Positions 8,240-17,480 are shown, numbered from the stretch's first letter. The stretch is 64,000 bases of DNA from CANIGN01 sp041391385 (GCA_041391385.1 JAWKOD010000002.1:496001-560000), one strand, 5' to 3'. Made by a program: numbers and translations. Notes: generated from the sequence alone by a model not told the origin.

Positions 8240-9496
8240 TTAGTAACTCACTTTCACAACAGTTCCATCCGCAAGTGGGTTTCCGTTAAATTCAATACGG
8301 TTTTTGGTTGGATTGTAACTCCACCCGTTTGTTGTGCTATAGGGAGAGATAGTGCCGCCTACTTGAACCTGTAGGGTACTTAAATCAGGCCTGCCTTTTA
8401 ATACAAAGTAGGGGTTGTAGCGAAGCACGATTCGGGTTTCGGCCTCAGGTGTTACGTTAAGTTTTACAGCGTTCGTTCCACTCAAGTAAACCCATTCATC
8501 ATTTCCTAGGCGAGATCCGTTTTTGTAAACTTCAATTGAGTTAACATCTACGTTCGTTGCTTGGAGTTGAAAGATATTTGTAGGCTTGCTTACGTCTCGA
8601 GCTAATAGATCGAGAAGAGCGGGAAATTGTGAACTTGCTCTAAGGATACAGTGACTCACAGCACTTGCACTTACGGAAGAAGCACCCGAAATAGCACGTC
8701 CGCGGTTTTCTATAATTTGAGCTGTCTCCGCTAAGCGGCGTCCAGTTGTTTCACCAAAGTCTGCAGCTGGATTACAGCCTGAGTTCATTCCGGCTACGAT
8801 AGCGCGTGCGCTCACGAAAGCTGGGATATTGGATGCTGTTCCTTTGTGTCGAATAAGTTTTGTTGCGTAGTCGGAAGTAGATGTTCCGCCTGATATATAG
8901 TTGGGACTTTCGTCATCTGTGTCCGAAACAAAAAGATAGATAAGTTGTGATCCTGGACGGATAAAATTATCTTTTTCTACAGACATAACTTGGTCTGCAG
9001 CTTCTAACATAAGGTTTGTGTTTTCGTTAAGAGTTGCACCAATGTCTTGGAGTTGATTGATAAGGTAGTTTTGTTGAGAATTGGACATAAGCCAATCTAA
9101 AACGATGCCTTTATAAAAGCCTCTGCCACTTAGACTGCTTACGCGTCCAGCGTGAACGTTGCCGTTAATAAAGCCGACTTTATAGTTTACGCCTTTGTTG
9201 TTGTTAACGGGTTGGCCTTTAAGAGAGTCTACAAAATCTACAAGACCCGCCATAAACTCTTCGCGCTTACTAGCTGTTGGGTCGCTTGTATTTCCGGAGT
9301 TAAAGCCCATCGAGGCGCTCACATCCACAACGAACATGTAATCAGCTTGCAGTATTTTGCTTGCTTGCTGATACTCGTCTCGATTGTCGACCGTAAAGGT
9401 CTCAATACGAGCCGATTCGAATGTTTTCGGGTCTTTGCTACAGGCAGCAATCACCCAAAGTGATAAAATGAATCCTAAAAGTTTTAATTCCCTCAT
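8240..9496 (-). CDS. Lipoprotein with von Willebrand factor A domain
   Basis: The 418-residue protein has a lipoprotein signal ending at Cys19 (VIAAC), then a von Willebrand A domain whose metal-ion-dependent adhesion site reads D58-V-S60-A-S62. This DxSxS motif coordinates Mg2+ in adhesive VWA proteins. The middle continues the Rossmann-like fold (QLIYLFVSDTDDES). The C-terminal 120 residues look like beta-sandwich modules (VYKNGSRLGNDEWVYLSG). A start at ATG 9496 is supported by GAGGGG 7 bp upstream. A role in surface adhesion or in organising an envelope complex with its two downstream membrane partners is inference. Confidence 0.85.
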   Translation of the reverse strand: MRELKLLGFILSLWVIAACSKDPKTFESARIETFTVDNRDEYQQASKILQADYMFVVDVSASMGFNSGNTSDPTASKREEFMAGLVDFVDSLKGQPVNNNKGVNYKVGFINGNVHAGRVSSLSGRGFYKGIVLDWLMSNSQQNYLINQLQDIGATLNENTNLMLEAADQVMSVEKDNFIRPGSQLIYLFVSDTDDESPNYISGGTSTSDYATKLIRHKGTASNIPAFVSARAIVAGMNSGCNPAADFGETTGRRLAETAQIIENRGRAISGASSVSASAVSHCILRASSQFPALLDLLARDVSKPTNIFQLQATNVDVNSIEVYKNGSRLGNDEWVYLSGTNAVKLNVTPEAETRIVLRYNPYFVLKGRPDLSTLQVQVGGTISPYSTTNGWSYNPTKNRIEFNGNPLADGTVVKVSY

Positions 9497-9558
9497 AAAT
9501 AATCCCCTCTAGTAAAGGGTCCTCTAAGCTTATGGTTGCAATCTTTGAGCCAACGTCT

Positions 9559-10497
9559 TTAAAGCTTATGTAGGGTGCGTGCTATCTTGATATCTTCTTG
9601 AATTCTTAGGATTAATTCATTTTTGTCGCTGTAGCGTTGTTCGGGTCTAATTCTGTCTAAAAAGTAGACAGTGAAGTGTTTAGAAGACAGACGATCGTCC
9701 CAGCCAGAAAGGATATGAGTTTCGAAGTACTCACCCTCTGTAGCATTATGAAATGTTGGGCGAATTCCGAAATTTGTGATCGCAGGAAAGAGCTGATTTT
9801 CAATCCTTAACAAAGTGACATAAACCCCGTGTGGAGGGAGGCAGTAGAGCGCTGGAGACTCAAGTTGTGGAGGGGCAGAGTTAATGGTGGGAAAACCAAG
9901 TTCTCGGCCTCTCGCATCGCCATGCTGAGCTGTCATGGGAAGCGCATAATCAAAACCACAAATCTTATTGGCAAGCTTAATATTACCACTTTGGATATGA
10001 ACTCTAATCTCAGTACTCGAAACAATGATACTGTCATGTTCAATAGGCTGAAGAACCTCTGTGTGAATCTTGTTCTGAGATCCCCATTCTTGAAGAACTT
10101 GAGTATTGCCGCCTCTGTTTTTGCCAAAAAAGAAGTTTGTTCCAACAACAATATGCTTTGGGTTGAAGTTGTCTCTAAGCCACTTAAGAAACTCTTCTGC
10201 ACTTAGATCCGAAAAGGCCTTATCGAATTTTTGGATATGAATCTCAGTGATGCCCAGCTCATTGATTCTGCGCTTTTTTTCTTCCAAGCTACAGAGCCTG
10301 GCTGGAATGGGACGAATCCCTAGAAATTCGCGCGGATGAGGGTCGAAGCTCAGTACCATAGGAGTCGTTTGAGCGTTGGAAAGTTCAGTCACTCGCTTTA
10401 TGAGAGCGCGATGACCCAGATGTACGCCATCAAAGTTACCTATGGTTATGGAGCGAGGCATTGCTATGGGTATAGGCAGAACTTCGCTTACTGACAA
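9559..10497 (-). CDS. ribF: Bifunctional riboflavin kinase / FAD synthetase
   Basis: RibF phosphorylates riboflavin to FMN and adenylates FMN to FAD. The N-terminal FAD synthetase (nucleotidyltransferase fold) shows TIGNFDGVHLGH near residues 17-28 and VGTNFFFGKNRGG. The C-terminal flavokinase domain shows GRELGFPTIN and PPHGVY. At 312 residues its length is normal. The start codon lies inside the end of the upstream TPR gene (10-bp overlap), indicating translational coupling. A shorter start at the second Met (MPRSITIG) would trim the usual N-terminal extension and is less likely. Confidence 0.96.
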   Translation of the reverse strand: MSVSEVLPIPIAMPRSITIGNFDGVHLGHRALIKRVTELSNAQTTPMVLSFDPHPREFLGIRPIPARLCSLEEKKRRINELGITEIHIQKFDKAFSDLSAEEFLKWLRDNFNPKHIVVGTNFFFGKNRGGNTQVLQEWGSQNKIHTEVLQPIEHDSIIVSSTEIRVHIQSGNIKLANKICGFDYALPMTAQHGDARGRELGFPTINSAPPQLESPALYCLPPHGVYVTLLRIENQLFPAITNFGIRPTFHNATEGEYFETHILSGWDDRLSSKHFTVYFLDRIRPEQRYSDKNELILRIQEDIKIARTLHKL

Positions 10498-11858
10498 TAA
10501 GAGATATAGGCCTTAGCTCGTATGAGTTCAGGGTAAATTTCTTTAAAGCGCGTGCAAGCGCGTTTGAGTTCAGTGGGCTTTTCGATGATTTTTAGAGAAT
10601 GGAGATAGATTCCAAAGAGGCTAGATGTAATTTCAGTTTTATAAACACTTTGTTCAAGGAGTTGAACAACTTCTTCGAGATCTACTCGGGTAGCTTCTGC
10701 AGGTGAGAATTTAAGGCCTTTTCTGTATTCGTAAATGAGAAGCGATATCTTTTCTTTTATGCTTAGAGGTCTGGGAGAGTTTTTAAGGGCCTTTTTGTAT
10801 TCGTCTAGGGCTTCGGAGAGGCGTCCTTCAGCTTTGAGTTGATCTGCGTTGTCCTCTGCAAGTCTTGATCTGTTTTGGAGTGCAAGAGTTGCAGCCTTGC
10901 CTTTGAGTTGTGTGGGGAGAGTTGCCATTATTTTTTGTGCGTCTTTAATGCGGGTAAGTTCTATATAAGCGCGAGCTAGGTTAATTTTGTAATCAGGCTT
11001 TGAGGCTATGACCTTATCTGGAGCTTTGTTTGTCCAGCTAATCAAATCATTCCATTTTTCTGCTTCAGCTAGCATCAGGAGAAAGTCGTTCCAATTGTTG
11101 TCGTTCGCAATATTATATCGAGTCATTCGCTTCATGGCCTCGATGGAATCAGTTACGAGTTGTTTGGAAATAAAATACTGGAATCGTTTTTGGTGAGCTG
11201 CATCGTTTGTTGGGTCAAGCGTAATAATTTTATCCCAATACTGCATTTCTTGAGTTGGATTTTTAAGTGCTTCTGCTATTTTAGCTTGGCTAGTGAGAGC
11301 CTTGATTGCTAAAGGCTTTGTGGCTTCGGGGTGTTCAGCAATCCTTCCAGCTCGTTTTGAGTATTCTTCAAAAATTCGTTTTGTTTCATTAAGAGCAATT
11401 GGCTTGTCGGCTATTTCTTTGAGTTCAATCTTATGTGTTTCGTCAAAGAGTTTTAGGTTTTGTATAAGTAGGCTTAAGTTTCTGGGTTCAATTTCTACAG
11501 CGCGGTCTATGTATATGAGTGCCGTCTGCATGTCGTTGTGGAGGCGATAGAACGCGGCAAGGGTTGCTTGAAAAGATGCATTTTCTTGAATGCTGGGCTC
11601 GGGCCTCACCATGAGCTTTTGAAAAAGCTGATCTTTAATTTTTAAGCAGTACTTCATGGCATTTTTTTGAGCGCCCTTGTAGGGAACCTTCGAAAGTGTT
11701 TCAAGCTCTTTAATGAGGCTCTCAAGTTTGTTTAAAAGAGCAGCTCCTTTAAATTCGCCAGCCGTCATGAGACGTTTGTCATTTTCAAGAGCCTCTGGTC
11801 TACAATTTTGCCCAAATGCAAAGCTACAACAGAAGAGCAATACCCAAAGAAGACGCAT
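10488..11858 (-). CDS. Secreted TPR-repeat protein
   Basis: This 456-residue protein has a cleavable signal peptide (LLWVLLFCCSFAFG|Q). After it come mostly alpha-helical repeats of about 34 residues with TPR-like positions (ALIYIDRAVEIEPRNLSLL, MQYWDKIITLDPTNDAAHQ, ALDEYKKALKNSPRPLS). TPR arrays mediate protein-protein contacts, here in the periplasm. No enzymatic domain is visible. It overlaps ribF by 10 bp, an unexpected pairing that may only reflect compact genome organisation. Its own promoter must lie in the short gap before the plus-strand genes at 11.9 kb. Confidence 0.8.
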   Translation of the reverse strand: MRLLWVLLFCCSFAFGQNCRPEALENDKRLMTAGEFKGAALLNKLESLIKELETLSKVPYKGAQKNAMKYCLKIKDQLFQKLMVRPEPSIQENASFQATLAAFYRLHNDMQTALIYIDRAVEIEPRNLSLLIQNLKLFDETHKIELKEIADKPIALNETKRIFEEYSKRAGRIAEHPEATKPLAIKALTSQAKIAEALKNPTQEMQYWDKIITLDPTNDAAHQKRFQYFISKQLVTDSIEAMKRMTRYNIANDNNWNDFLLMLAEAEKWNDLISWTNKAPDKVIASKPDYKINLARAYIELTRIKDAQKIMATLPTQLKGKAATLALQNRSRLAEDNADQLKAEGRLSEALDEYKKALKNSPRPLSIKEKISLLIYEYRKGLKFSPAEATRVDLEEVVQLLEQSVYKTEITSSLFGIYLHSLKIIEKPTELKRACTRFKEIYPELIRAKAYISYCQ

Positions 11859-12052
11859 TACTTACTATGTTACCCGAAGTTGGGGATTATTAAACTTTTA
11901 GAAAGAGGTGCCAATATAATGATTTCATCACTTATGGGCACTAATTTTGAGAACTTTATTAGCTTAGAGATCAATACAAGTAACTCTTGGACTTTGCTAA
12001 AAATAGTTGGCTTTTCTTTGTATCACTTCCTTCATATACTAGTAGTAGGGTG

Positions 12053-12895
12053 TTGGTCTTTAATTTTGTAAAGTTGTTATACCTCTCTTCGTTGGTAGCC
12101 TCTTTTACTACAATTGCATTTGCTTCTAAGACTAGGGTTTATAATTGTCGTATCGCACTTGCTCCAGACTTTAAAATCAGCACAGCTCCTGAGGCAGAAG
12201 ATTTAATGAACCGTATTGAGGGACTGGAGTTTGTTGCCCACAAGGGAGAATTGGATCAAATACTTGATTCTTTTGCTAACATGCCATACGAAGAGAAACA
12301 AAAAATTCTTGATCCTGTACTTGAGAGGTTCCGTAAGTATCGAGAGCTTGATGAGAAGTTGTCGGCAAAAGTTGAGAGTCGATATAGGGTTTTTCAAATG
12401 ATATTGGCAAATATTCACAATCCATACGAGGCATACGTAAGGGGAGTTACTGATCCAGTTGTACTTTTAAGTCGTTTCCTTATTGAGCGTGGAGCTACGT
12501 ATTCAAAAGATGATATTGGAACAGTGGTGGCTGCAGTGAGAAATGTTTTTCTGGTAGCAAAGAGTAATGGGCACCCTATAAATAGAGTGGTATTGAGTGG
12601 AAGTCTTACAAATGGGTTTGCAAGAGCGGGCTCTGATCTCGATCTAGTATCTGATCCTCACCACGCGCTAGGTAGAGAGGAACTAAACTTAATTGGGCAA
12701 AGGTTGATTTCTAGTAATTCCAATTTGAAGAACCTTGATGTTGAAAATAGTAAGGTTCTTCAAGTAGGAACACTAAAATATATTTCAGCTGCAACTAAGT
12801 TAATGATAGAAATTAACGAAAATGGAACTTTTCTACTTTTGTACCCGCCTTCAAGTGTTGAAGGCGACCCTATAAAAGTACCTATAGAATTTTAA
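12053..12895 (+). CDS. Exported protein with nucleotidyltransferase-like motif
   Basis: About 280 residues. The diagnostic stretch is VVLSGSLTNGFARAGSDLDLV (about residues 180-197): the G-S-x(n)-D-x-D pattern of the DNA polymerase beta-like nucleotidyltransferase superfamily, including minimal and kanamycin-type enzymes. The N-terminus reads as a signal peptide (KLLYLSSLVASFTTIAFA|SK), which is unusual because these enzymes need cytosolic NTPs. The start is uncertain: TTG 12053, GTG 12050 or a TTG at 11987 are possible and none has a strong ribosome site. A 50-codon frame from ATG 11919 with a good ribosome site (AGAGG) overlaps this start and may drive coupled translation. Codons are more AT-rich than in the neighbours. 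Confidence 0.6.
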   Translation: MVFNFVKLLYLSSLVASFTTIAFASKTRVYNCRIALAPDFKISTAPEAEDLMNRIEGLEFVAHKGELDQILDSFANMPYEEKQKILDPVLERFRKYRELDEKLSAKVESRYRVFQMILANIHNPYEAYVRGVTDPVVLLSRFLIERGATYSKDDIGTVVAAVRNVFLVAKSNGHPINRVVLSGSLTNGFARAGSDLDLVSDPHHALGREELNLIGQRLISSNSNLKNLDVENSKVLQVGTLKYISAATKLMIEINENGTFLLLYPPSSVEGDPIKVPIEF

Positions 12896-12919
12896 ATAAA
12901 TGAGATTTTATATAGCTAA

Positions 12920-13780
12920 CTACTCTGTTAGTGAAGAGTGCCCTTCAGCCTTGTTTTTAGTGAAATTTCCCCAGACAAGTAGCTTACACGCGCTATCAAG
13001 TTCGGAGATATCTACACTGGTAAATTGTTCTGCGTTGAGCGCATGAGCGTAGGCAGGGGGAGTGTTTTCTATGCCTCTAAAGAGAGTGTCAATATCTGCC
13101 CAGTGGGCAAAGACTTCTTTGTTCAGAATACCTTGAATGTGTTTTAGCTTTTCTTGATCATCGCTACTTGTTTGTATGTGCGAAATAGCAGCCTCGGCGC
13201 TTATGGGAGAAGGGGTTGTGCTGCAAAAATTACTGTCTACATAAAGGCAGCTTAGGGGTTGTTTGGAGCGCCCTTCGGGTAGTGTGTGATGTTGTCCTTT
13301 CAAAAACTCTTCTTTGCAAGAGAGAAAATAACCGTTTTCAATATCTAGGCGTTTGAGTTTGAAGGATATTTTATCTTCAAAATATGTAAGCTTCTTGATG
13401 AGCATGATTTCGTCCTTCTCAAAATCACTTTTTTCATCAGGAATCTTTGTTCTTTTTATGGGACGCTTTGCTGTTTCAATCCAAAACTCGGAGCTGTCCT
13501 TGGAGGGAGGTCTTGCGAAGTAAGAGCCCTGATAAACGGTTGAGGGGACTGGCCACCAGTGGGTGTCTCCCGAGTCGCTTTTTAGGTCTCTAACGGACGG
13601 CGCATTTTTTAAGAAGACATTTGTATTGTTAAATCTAAATAGCTTTTCGCTTTCTGTAAGTGTTTTAGGCTCGGGAAAAAGTCTTTGAAATGCTTTTTGA
13701 TATTCTGTTTCTTCCTCTGCCAAGGCGGGAGAACAGAGACTCAAAAAGAAAAGCGTCTGCAAGAGGGAGCCTAATTGCAT
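12920..13780 (-). CDS. Secreted protein of unknown function
   Basis: This 286-residue protein has a clear signal peptide (LLQTLFFLSLCSPALA|EEE). The mature part is hydrophilic with several Cys (LSCKEE, LSCLYVDSNFC, SACKLL), suggesting a disulfide-stabilised periplasmic or surface protein. No known domain is recognised. A -10-like TATACT (13787-13792 on the minus strand) ends 6 bases before the ATG and there is no Shine-Dalgarno sequence, so the message is probably leaderless. It converges on the nucleotidyltransferase-like gene with 24 bp between the stop codons. Confidence 0.7.
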   Translation of the reverse strand: MQLGSLLQTLFFLSLCSPALAEEETEYQKAFQRLFPEPKTLTESEKLFRFNNTNVFLKNAPSVRDLKSDSGDTHWWPVPSTVYQGSYFARPPSKDSSEFWIETAKRPIKRTKIPDEKSDFEKDEIMLIKKLTYFEDKISFKLKRLDIENGYFLSCKEEFLKGQHHTLPEGRSKQPLSCLYVDSNFCSTTPSPISAEAAISHIQTSSDDQEKLKHIQGILNKEVFAHWADIDTLFRGIENTPPAYAHALNAEQFTSVDISELDSACKLLVWGNFTKNKAEGHSSLTE

Positions 13781-13904
13781 GGTTAAAGTATAACTCGTTT
13801 TTAGGAGCGTAGCTCGCTCTTAGACACCGCGTAAGATTCGGCCTCTAATGCTATTTCTAAGGGAGCTTGAGAGATTAAAGGAAAAGATAAGACTATAAGC
13901 ATAG

Positions 13905-15527
13905 ATGATGACACAGATGGAGCTCATTGGCCTTGATCAAAGATCCTCTGTAGATCTACAACAGCTCCGCACACTCTTACAAAAGCACTATGGGTTTGCT
14001 GATTTTAGAAAAGGTCAAATAGGAATTCTCGAATCTATACTCTCTGGCCAGGATACGCTTGCGGTTATGCCAACGGGCGGAGGGAAGTCTTTGTGTTACC
14101 AAATTCCGGCACTTTTACCTCAGGGAGGAATTGTCGTTGTGGTCAGTCCTCTAATTGCTCTTATGCGCGATCAAGTGCAAAACTTAAAAAGTCTCGGTAT
14201 TCCTGCTGGCGCACTACACTCCGGTCAAGATCTGGGCGAAAAGCGTGATGTTTTTTCTCAGTTAAACAACGCACATCGCTTTATTCTCTATGTTTCTCCC
14301 GAGCGTGTTCAAAACGATGGCTTTGCGCCTTGGCTTCAAAAACAAAAAAATATTCGTTTATTTGCAATCGACGAAGCTCATTGTATTTCTCAATGGGGAT
14401 CTGACTTTAGACAAGATTATTATAAGTTGAAACTCTTAAAGGACCTTCGTCCCGATGTGCCTATACTTGCATTGACTGCTACGGCTACGCCCCCAGTATT
14501 AGACGATATTAGTCGTCAGCTTAAATTACGATCACCTGCTAAGCATGTTTATGGATTTTATAGACCCAATTTATTTTATCAGGTCGAAACCTGTGAAAAA
14601 GAAGATCTTAAAGCCGAATGGGTAAAGGCAGCTCTCAGACAATTTCCCCAAGGTCGAGTGATTATTTACTGTGGAACGCGCAAAAAAACGGTGGAACTCG
14701 CAACTGCGTTAAAGGGCGAGTTTAAAGGTGTTGATTACTATCATGCAGGTAGGAGCTCGGATATGCGGAGTAAAATTCAAACGAAGTTTGAAAATGGAAA
14801 AACACGTATTTTGGTGGCTACGAATGCTTTTGGTATGGGGATTGATCATCCCGATGTTCGTTTGCTTATTCACCTTCAAATGCCTGCAAATATTGAAAGC
14901 CTCTATCAGGAGATGGGTCGAGCGGGCAGGGATGGCGCAGAGTCTACGTGTTTACTGCTCTATTCAAAAAAAGATAAAGGATTGCAGGCATATTTTATTC
15001 AATCCTCCGATGCTCCCGACGAAATACTTCAGTCAAAGTGGCGAGCCTTGGATACGATTACACAGTTTGTAGAAGTTTTTGAGTGTCGTCACGCGGGGGT
15101 ACTTAGTTACTTTAGAGATCCCGCTAGGATGAAAGCGTGTGGGCACTGCGATGTTTGCGCGCCTGATTCACTTCGCAAGGTTCAAGAGCCCTCAAGAGAT
15201 GCGAATGAATCTACTCTTCCAAGCTTTAAGCGAAGATCAAAAACTAAAGCAAGGGCTATTGTAAAATCAAAAGCTCATACGGCTCAGCTCAGTGAGAGCG
15301 AAGAAAGGGCCTACGAACTTATTAAAGACTGGCGTAGGGATTTTGCTGCTAAAAATGATCAGCCTGCCTTTATGGTGTTTAGTAATAAAGCTCTTGAGGA
15401 TCTAGTTCGTAAAGATCCTCGAAGTCTCGATGAACTCTTAGACGTAAAGGGCTTTGGTCCTCATAAAATTGAAATTATGGGCGAAGAACTTTTGTCTCAG
15501 CTTACAAAGGCACGCGAGTTAAGCTAA
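13905..15527 (+). CDS. recQ: ATP-dependent DNA helicase RecQ, short form
   Basis: This superfamily II 3'-5' DNA helicase acts in recombination and replication-fork repair. It has 540 residues. Motif I is PTGGGKS (56-62) and motif II is DEAH (156-159) followed by CISQWG. The helicase C domain contains GMGIDHPDVR and QEMGRAGRDG. The RecQ zinc module is present: C394, C412, C415, C418. A normal winged-helix RQC domain appears to be missing; instead a basic linker (KRRSKTKARAIVKSKA) leads into a C-terminal HRDC domain (about 463-538, with LDVKGFGPHKIE). A -10-like TATAAG (13894-13899) ends 5 bases before the ATG, suggesting a leaderless or near-leaderless message. Confidence 0.94.
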   Translation: MMTQMELIGLDQRSSVDLQQLRTLLQKHYGFADFRKGQIGILESILSGQDTLAVMPTGGGKSLCYQIPALLPQGGIVVVVSPLIALMRDQVQNLKSLGIPAGALHSGQDLGEKRDVFSQLNNAHRFILYVSPERVQNDGFAPWLQKQKNIRLFAIDEAHCISQWGSDFRQDYYKLKLLKDLRPDVPILALTATATPPVLDDISRQLKLRSPAKHVYGFYRPNLFYQVETCEKEDLKAEWVKAALRQFPQGRVIIYCGTRKKTVELATALKGEFKGVDYYHAGRSSDMRSKIQTKFENGKTRILVATNAFGMGIDHPDVRLLIHLQMPANIESLYQEMGRAGRDGAESTCLLLYSKKDKGLQAYFIQSSDAPDEILQSKWRALDTITQFVEVFECRHAGVLSYFRDPARMKACGHCDVCAPDSLRKVQEPSRDANESTLPSFKRRSKTKARAIVKSKAHTAQLSESEERAYELIKDWRRDFAAKNDQPAFMVFSNKALEDLVRKDPRSLDELLDVKGFGPHKIEIMGEELLSQLTKARELS

Positions 15528-15583
15528 ATATTTAAGTTCTGATAGTAAATTTCCTCTGTCCTACTCGTATCGGTTCAATTTGT

Positions 15584-15595
15584 TTGATATATCAA
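15584..15595. promoter_or_regulatory. Palindromic operator for the MarR-family repressor
   Basis: A perfect 12-bp palindrome, TTGATATATCAA, ends 5 bases before the marR-like ATG at 15601. Sites of this form (TTGATATATCAA and relatives) are typical MarR-family operators, and the position would block transcription of the regulator-efflux operon. Autoregulation is inferred. Confidence 0.7.
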
Positions 15596-15600
15596 CAAAT

Positions 15601-16035
15601 ATGAATCGAGCTCTTGCTTTAAAACGATGGGGCCTCGTAAGACGTAAGGTTTCACTCTATGCCCATCAGGTTCTTACAGAGCATTCGGTAAATGTGCAGC
15701 AAATGCTCTTGTTGTTTGCATTAAATGAAAATGAAGCGTTGACGCCAGGTCTACTTTCAGAAATCACTGCAACCGATCCCGCCAGCGTTTGCCGTTCTCT
15801 TGAAACACTTCGAAAGCAAAATTTAATTCTAAAAAATGTATCTCCTACCGATGCAAGAAAATACCTCATAACTTTAACTCCCGAAGGACATGCTCTTTGC
15901 AAAGAACTTAAGGTTTTACACGATTCAGTTGCTCAGCAACTTTTTAAAAAGCTTAACTCAAAAGAGCTTGGTTACTTTTTAAATGCACTTGATAAAATTG
16001 AAGTTCAAGTTAATGAGGCTTCTAAAATAAAATGA
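15601..16035 (+). CDS. MarR-family transcriptional regulator
   Basis: 144 residues from the ATG; an in-frame TTG at 15580 would begin before the operator and is less likely. It carries a winged-helix DNA-binding domain of the MarR type: a helix-turn-helix region (LTPGLLSEITATDPASVCRSLETLRKQ), a wing (PTDARKYLITLTPEGHALC) and flanking dimerisation helices. Such proteins repress neighbouring efflux genes until a small aromatic or toxic ligand binds. Its stop overlaps the start of the downstream MFS exporter (ATGA), so the two form one operon, probably controlled by the palindrome just upstream. Confidence 0.92.
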   Translation: MNRALALKRWGLVRRKVSLYAHQVLTEHSVNVQQMLLLFALNENEALTPGLLSEITATDPASVCRSLETLRKQNLILKNVSPTDARKYLITLTPEGHALCKELKVLHDSVAQQLFKKLNSKELGYFLNALDKIEVQVNEASKIK

Positions 16036-17480
16036 TAAAATCACTCGAACACCGATGGCAGATCCTCTTTGTGGCAATGATTGGCACGTTTATGGCGGCG
16101 CTCGATTCGAGCATCGTAAATGTCTCGATTCCTGTATTGATCTCTAAGTTTAACTCTTCTGTACATGAAGTGAGCTGGGTTGTAACCGCTTACATGATTA
16201 GCTTTGCAGTCTTTATGCCCTTAACTGCCTGGCTTAAAGATCGTATAGGGAATAAAAAACTCTATATTTATAGTTTGGGAATTTTTACACTGGGTTCGCT
16301 TTTATGTGGGATGGCTCCCACGCTATCTTTTTTGACCATAGCGCGTGTGATTCAAGCCATTGGCGGTGGCGCTTTAACTCCGACGGCTATGTCACTCGTT
16401 GCTGAAACTTTTGATAGCTCTGAAAGAGGCAAAGCCTTGGGGTACTGGGGATTGGGGGTTGTTGTCGGACCCGCTCTCGGGCCCACTATTGGCGGGCTTC
16501 TTACTGAGTACTTAAGTTGGAGATGGATTTTTCTTGTGAACATTCCAGTTGGAATTATTGGAGTGCTGATGTCACAAAAAGTGCTTGTTAAGGCTCCACC
16601 TCGCAGCACACATCCTCATCGTCCTATGGATTGGCCCGGATTTATACTTCTTGGAACTTTTCTTAGTCTTTTTTTGTATGCTGTTACTATGGTTGAAAAT
16701 CAGGCGACAACAGCCAGTGCCCTAGGACTTTACTTTGGAGCCTCAGCCTTTTTACTTTTTCTTTTTGTTTTTGTAGAACGCAAGAGCCATCATCCGATGA
16801 TTGAATTAGGTATTTTTAAGAATAAAGTTTTTACTGCGTGTGCTTTTTTAACAGCTGCGAGATCCGCTTCTCTCTTTGGTGGAGTCTTTCTGCTTCCCAT
16901 TCTACTTCATGATGTGTTTGGTTATTCTGAGACACAAATAGGGCTGATTTTGCTCCCTGGTTCAGCCATTATCGCTATCATGATGCCCATTAGTGGAAAG
17001 TTTTCAGATAAAAGCGGAGCTCGCTTAACAACTTGGCTTGGCCTCATACTTCTAAGTGCATCAATGATTGCTGTTAGTTTTGCTCGGCCAGCACATAGTC
17101 TTCTTGATGTTTCCCTTGCGCTCATTCTAAGGGGCTTTGGTTTGGGACTCCTAATCAGCCCTATCATTGCTGTTACTATCAATTCTGTATCAAAAGAAAA
17201 GGTCGCCCTCGCATCAACACTTTCAAGTCTTATTCAACAAGTCGGTGGCGCGATTGGAGTGGCTACACTTGCTACCTTCTATGAATGGAAGATGTCTTCT
17301 AATGTACAGCTTCTTAATGCTGAGACGAAAACACTCTCTCTTCTTTCCTTGCAACATGCTTTTCTACTGGGATCTTCAATGACTTTGCTGGCCTTGGTCC
17401 CAAGCTTCTTTTTGCCCAAAAAACGTGTACAGACTACTTTGCCTGTATCCGACCAAGAAATTGCGGCTAGTCTTCATTAA
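16032..17480 (+). CDS. DHA2-family (EmrB/QacA-like) drug:proton antiporter
   Basis: This inner-membrane exporter of the major facilitator superfamily has 482 residues and is predicted to have 14 transmembrane helices. Family motifs visible: D-S-S-I-V-N-V-S-I-P in helix 1 (the DHA2 'LDxTIVNVALP' motif), motif A-like WLKDRIGNKKLY, the antiporter motif C region (GLGVVVGPALGPTIGG) and SWRWIFLVNIPVG. It is preceded without a gap by a MarR-type repressor, the usual arrangement for inducible multidrug efflux. No EmrA membrane-fusion partner is nearby, so it may act alone or with a partner elsewhere. Substrate unknown. Confidence 0.93.
   Translation: MIKSLEHRWQILFVAMIGTFMAALDSSIVNVSIPVLISKFNSSVHEVSWVVTAYMISFAVFMPLTAWLKDRIGNKKLYIYSLGIFTLGSLLCGMAPTLSFLTIARVIQAIGGGALTPTAMSLVAETFDSSERGKALGYWGLGVVVGPALGPTIGGLLTEYLSWRWIFLVNIPVGIIGVLMSQKVLVKAPPRSTHPHRPMDWPGFILLGTFLSLFLYAVTMVENQATTASALGLYFGASAFLLFLFVFVERKSHHPMIELGIFKNKVFTACAFLTAARSASLFGGVFLLPILLHDVFGYSETQIGLILLPGSAIIAIMMPISGKFSDKSGARLTTWLGLILLSASMIAVSFARPAHSLLDVSLALILRGFGLGLLISPIIAVTINSVSKEKVALASTLSSLIQQVGGAIGVATLATFYEWKMSSNVQLLNAETKTLSLLSLQHAFLLGSSMTLLALVPSFFLPKKRVQTTLPVSDQEIAASLH

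Noticed and set aside
11919..12071. A 50-codon ORF with a good ribosome site (AGAGG) ahead of the nucleotidyltransferase-like gene
   Set aside because: It has no recognisable protein pattern and overlaps the likely start of the next gene. It may be a translation-coupling leader, so it is mentioned there but not listed as a gene.
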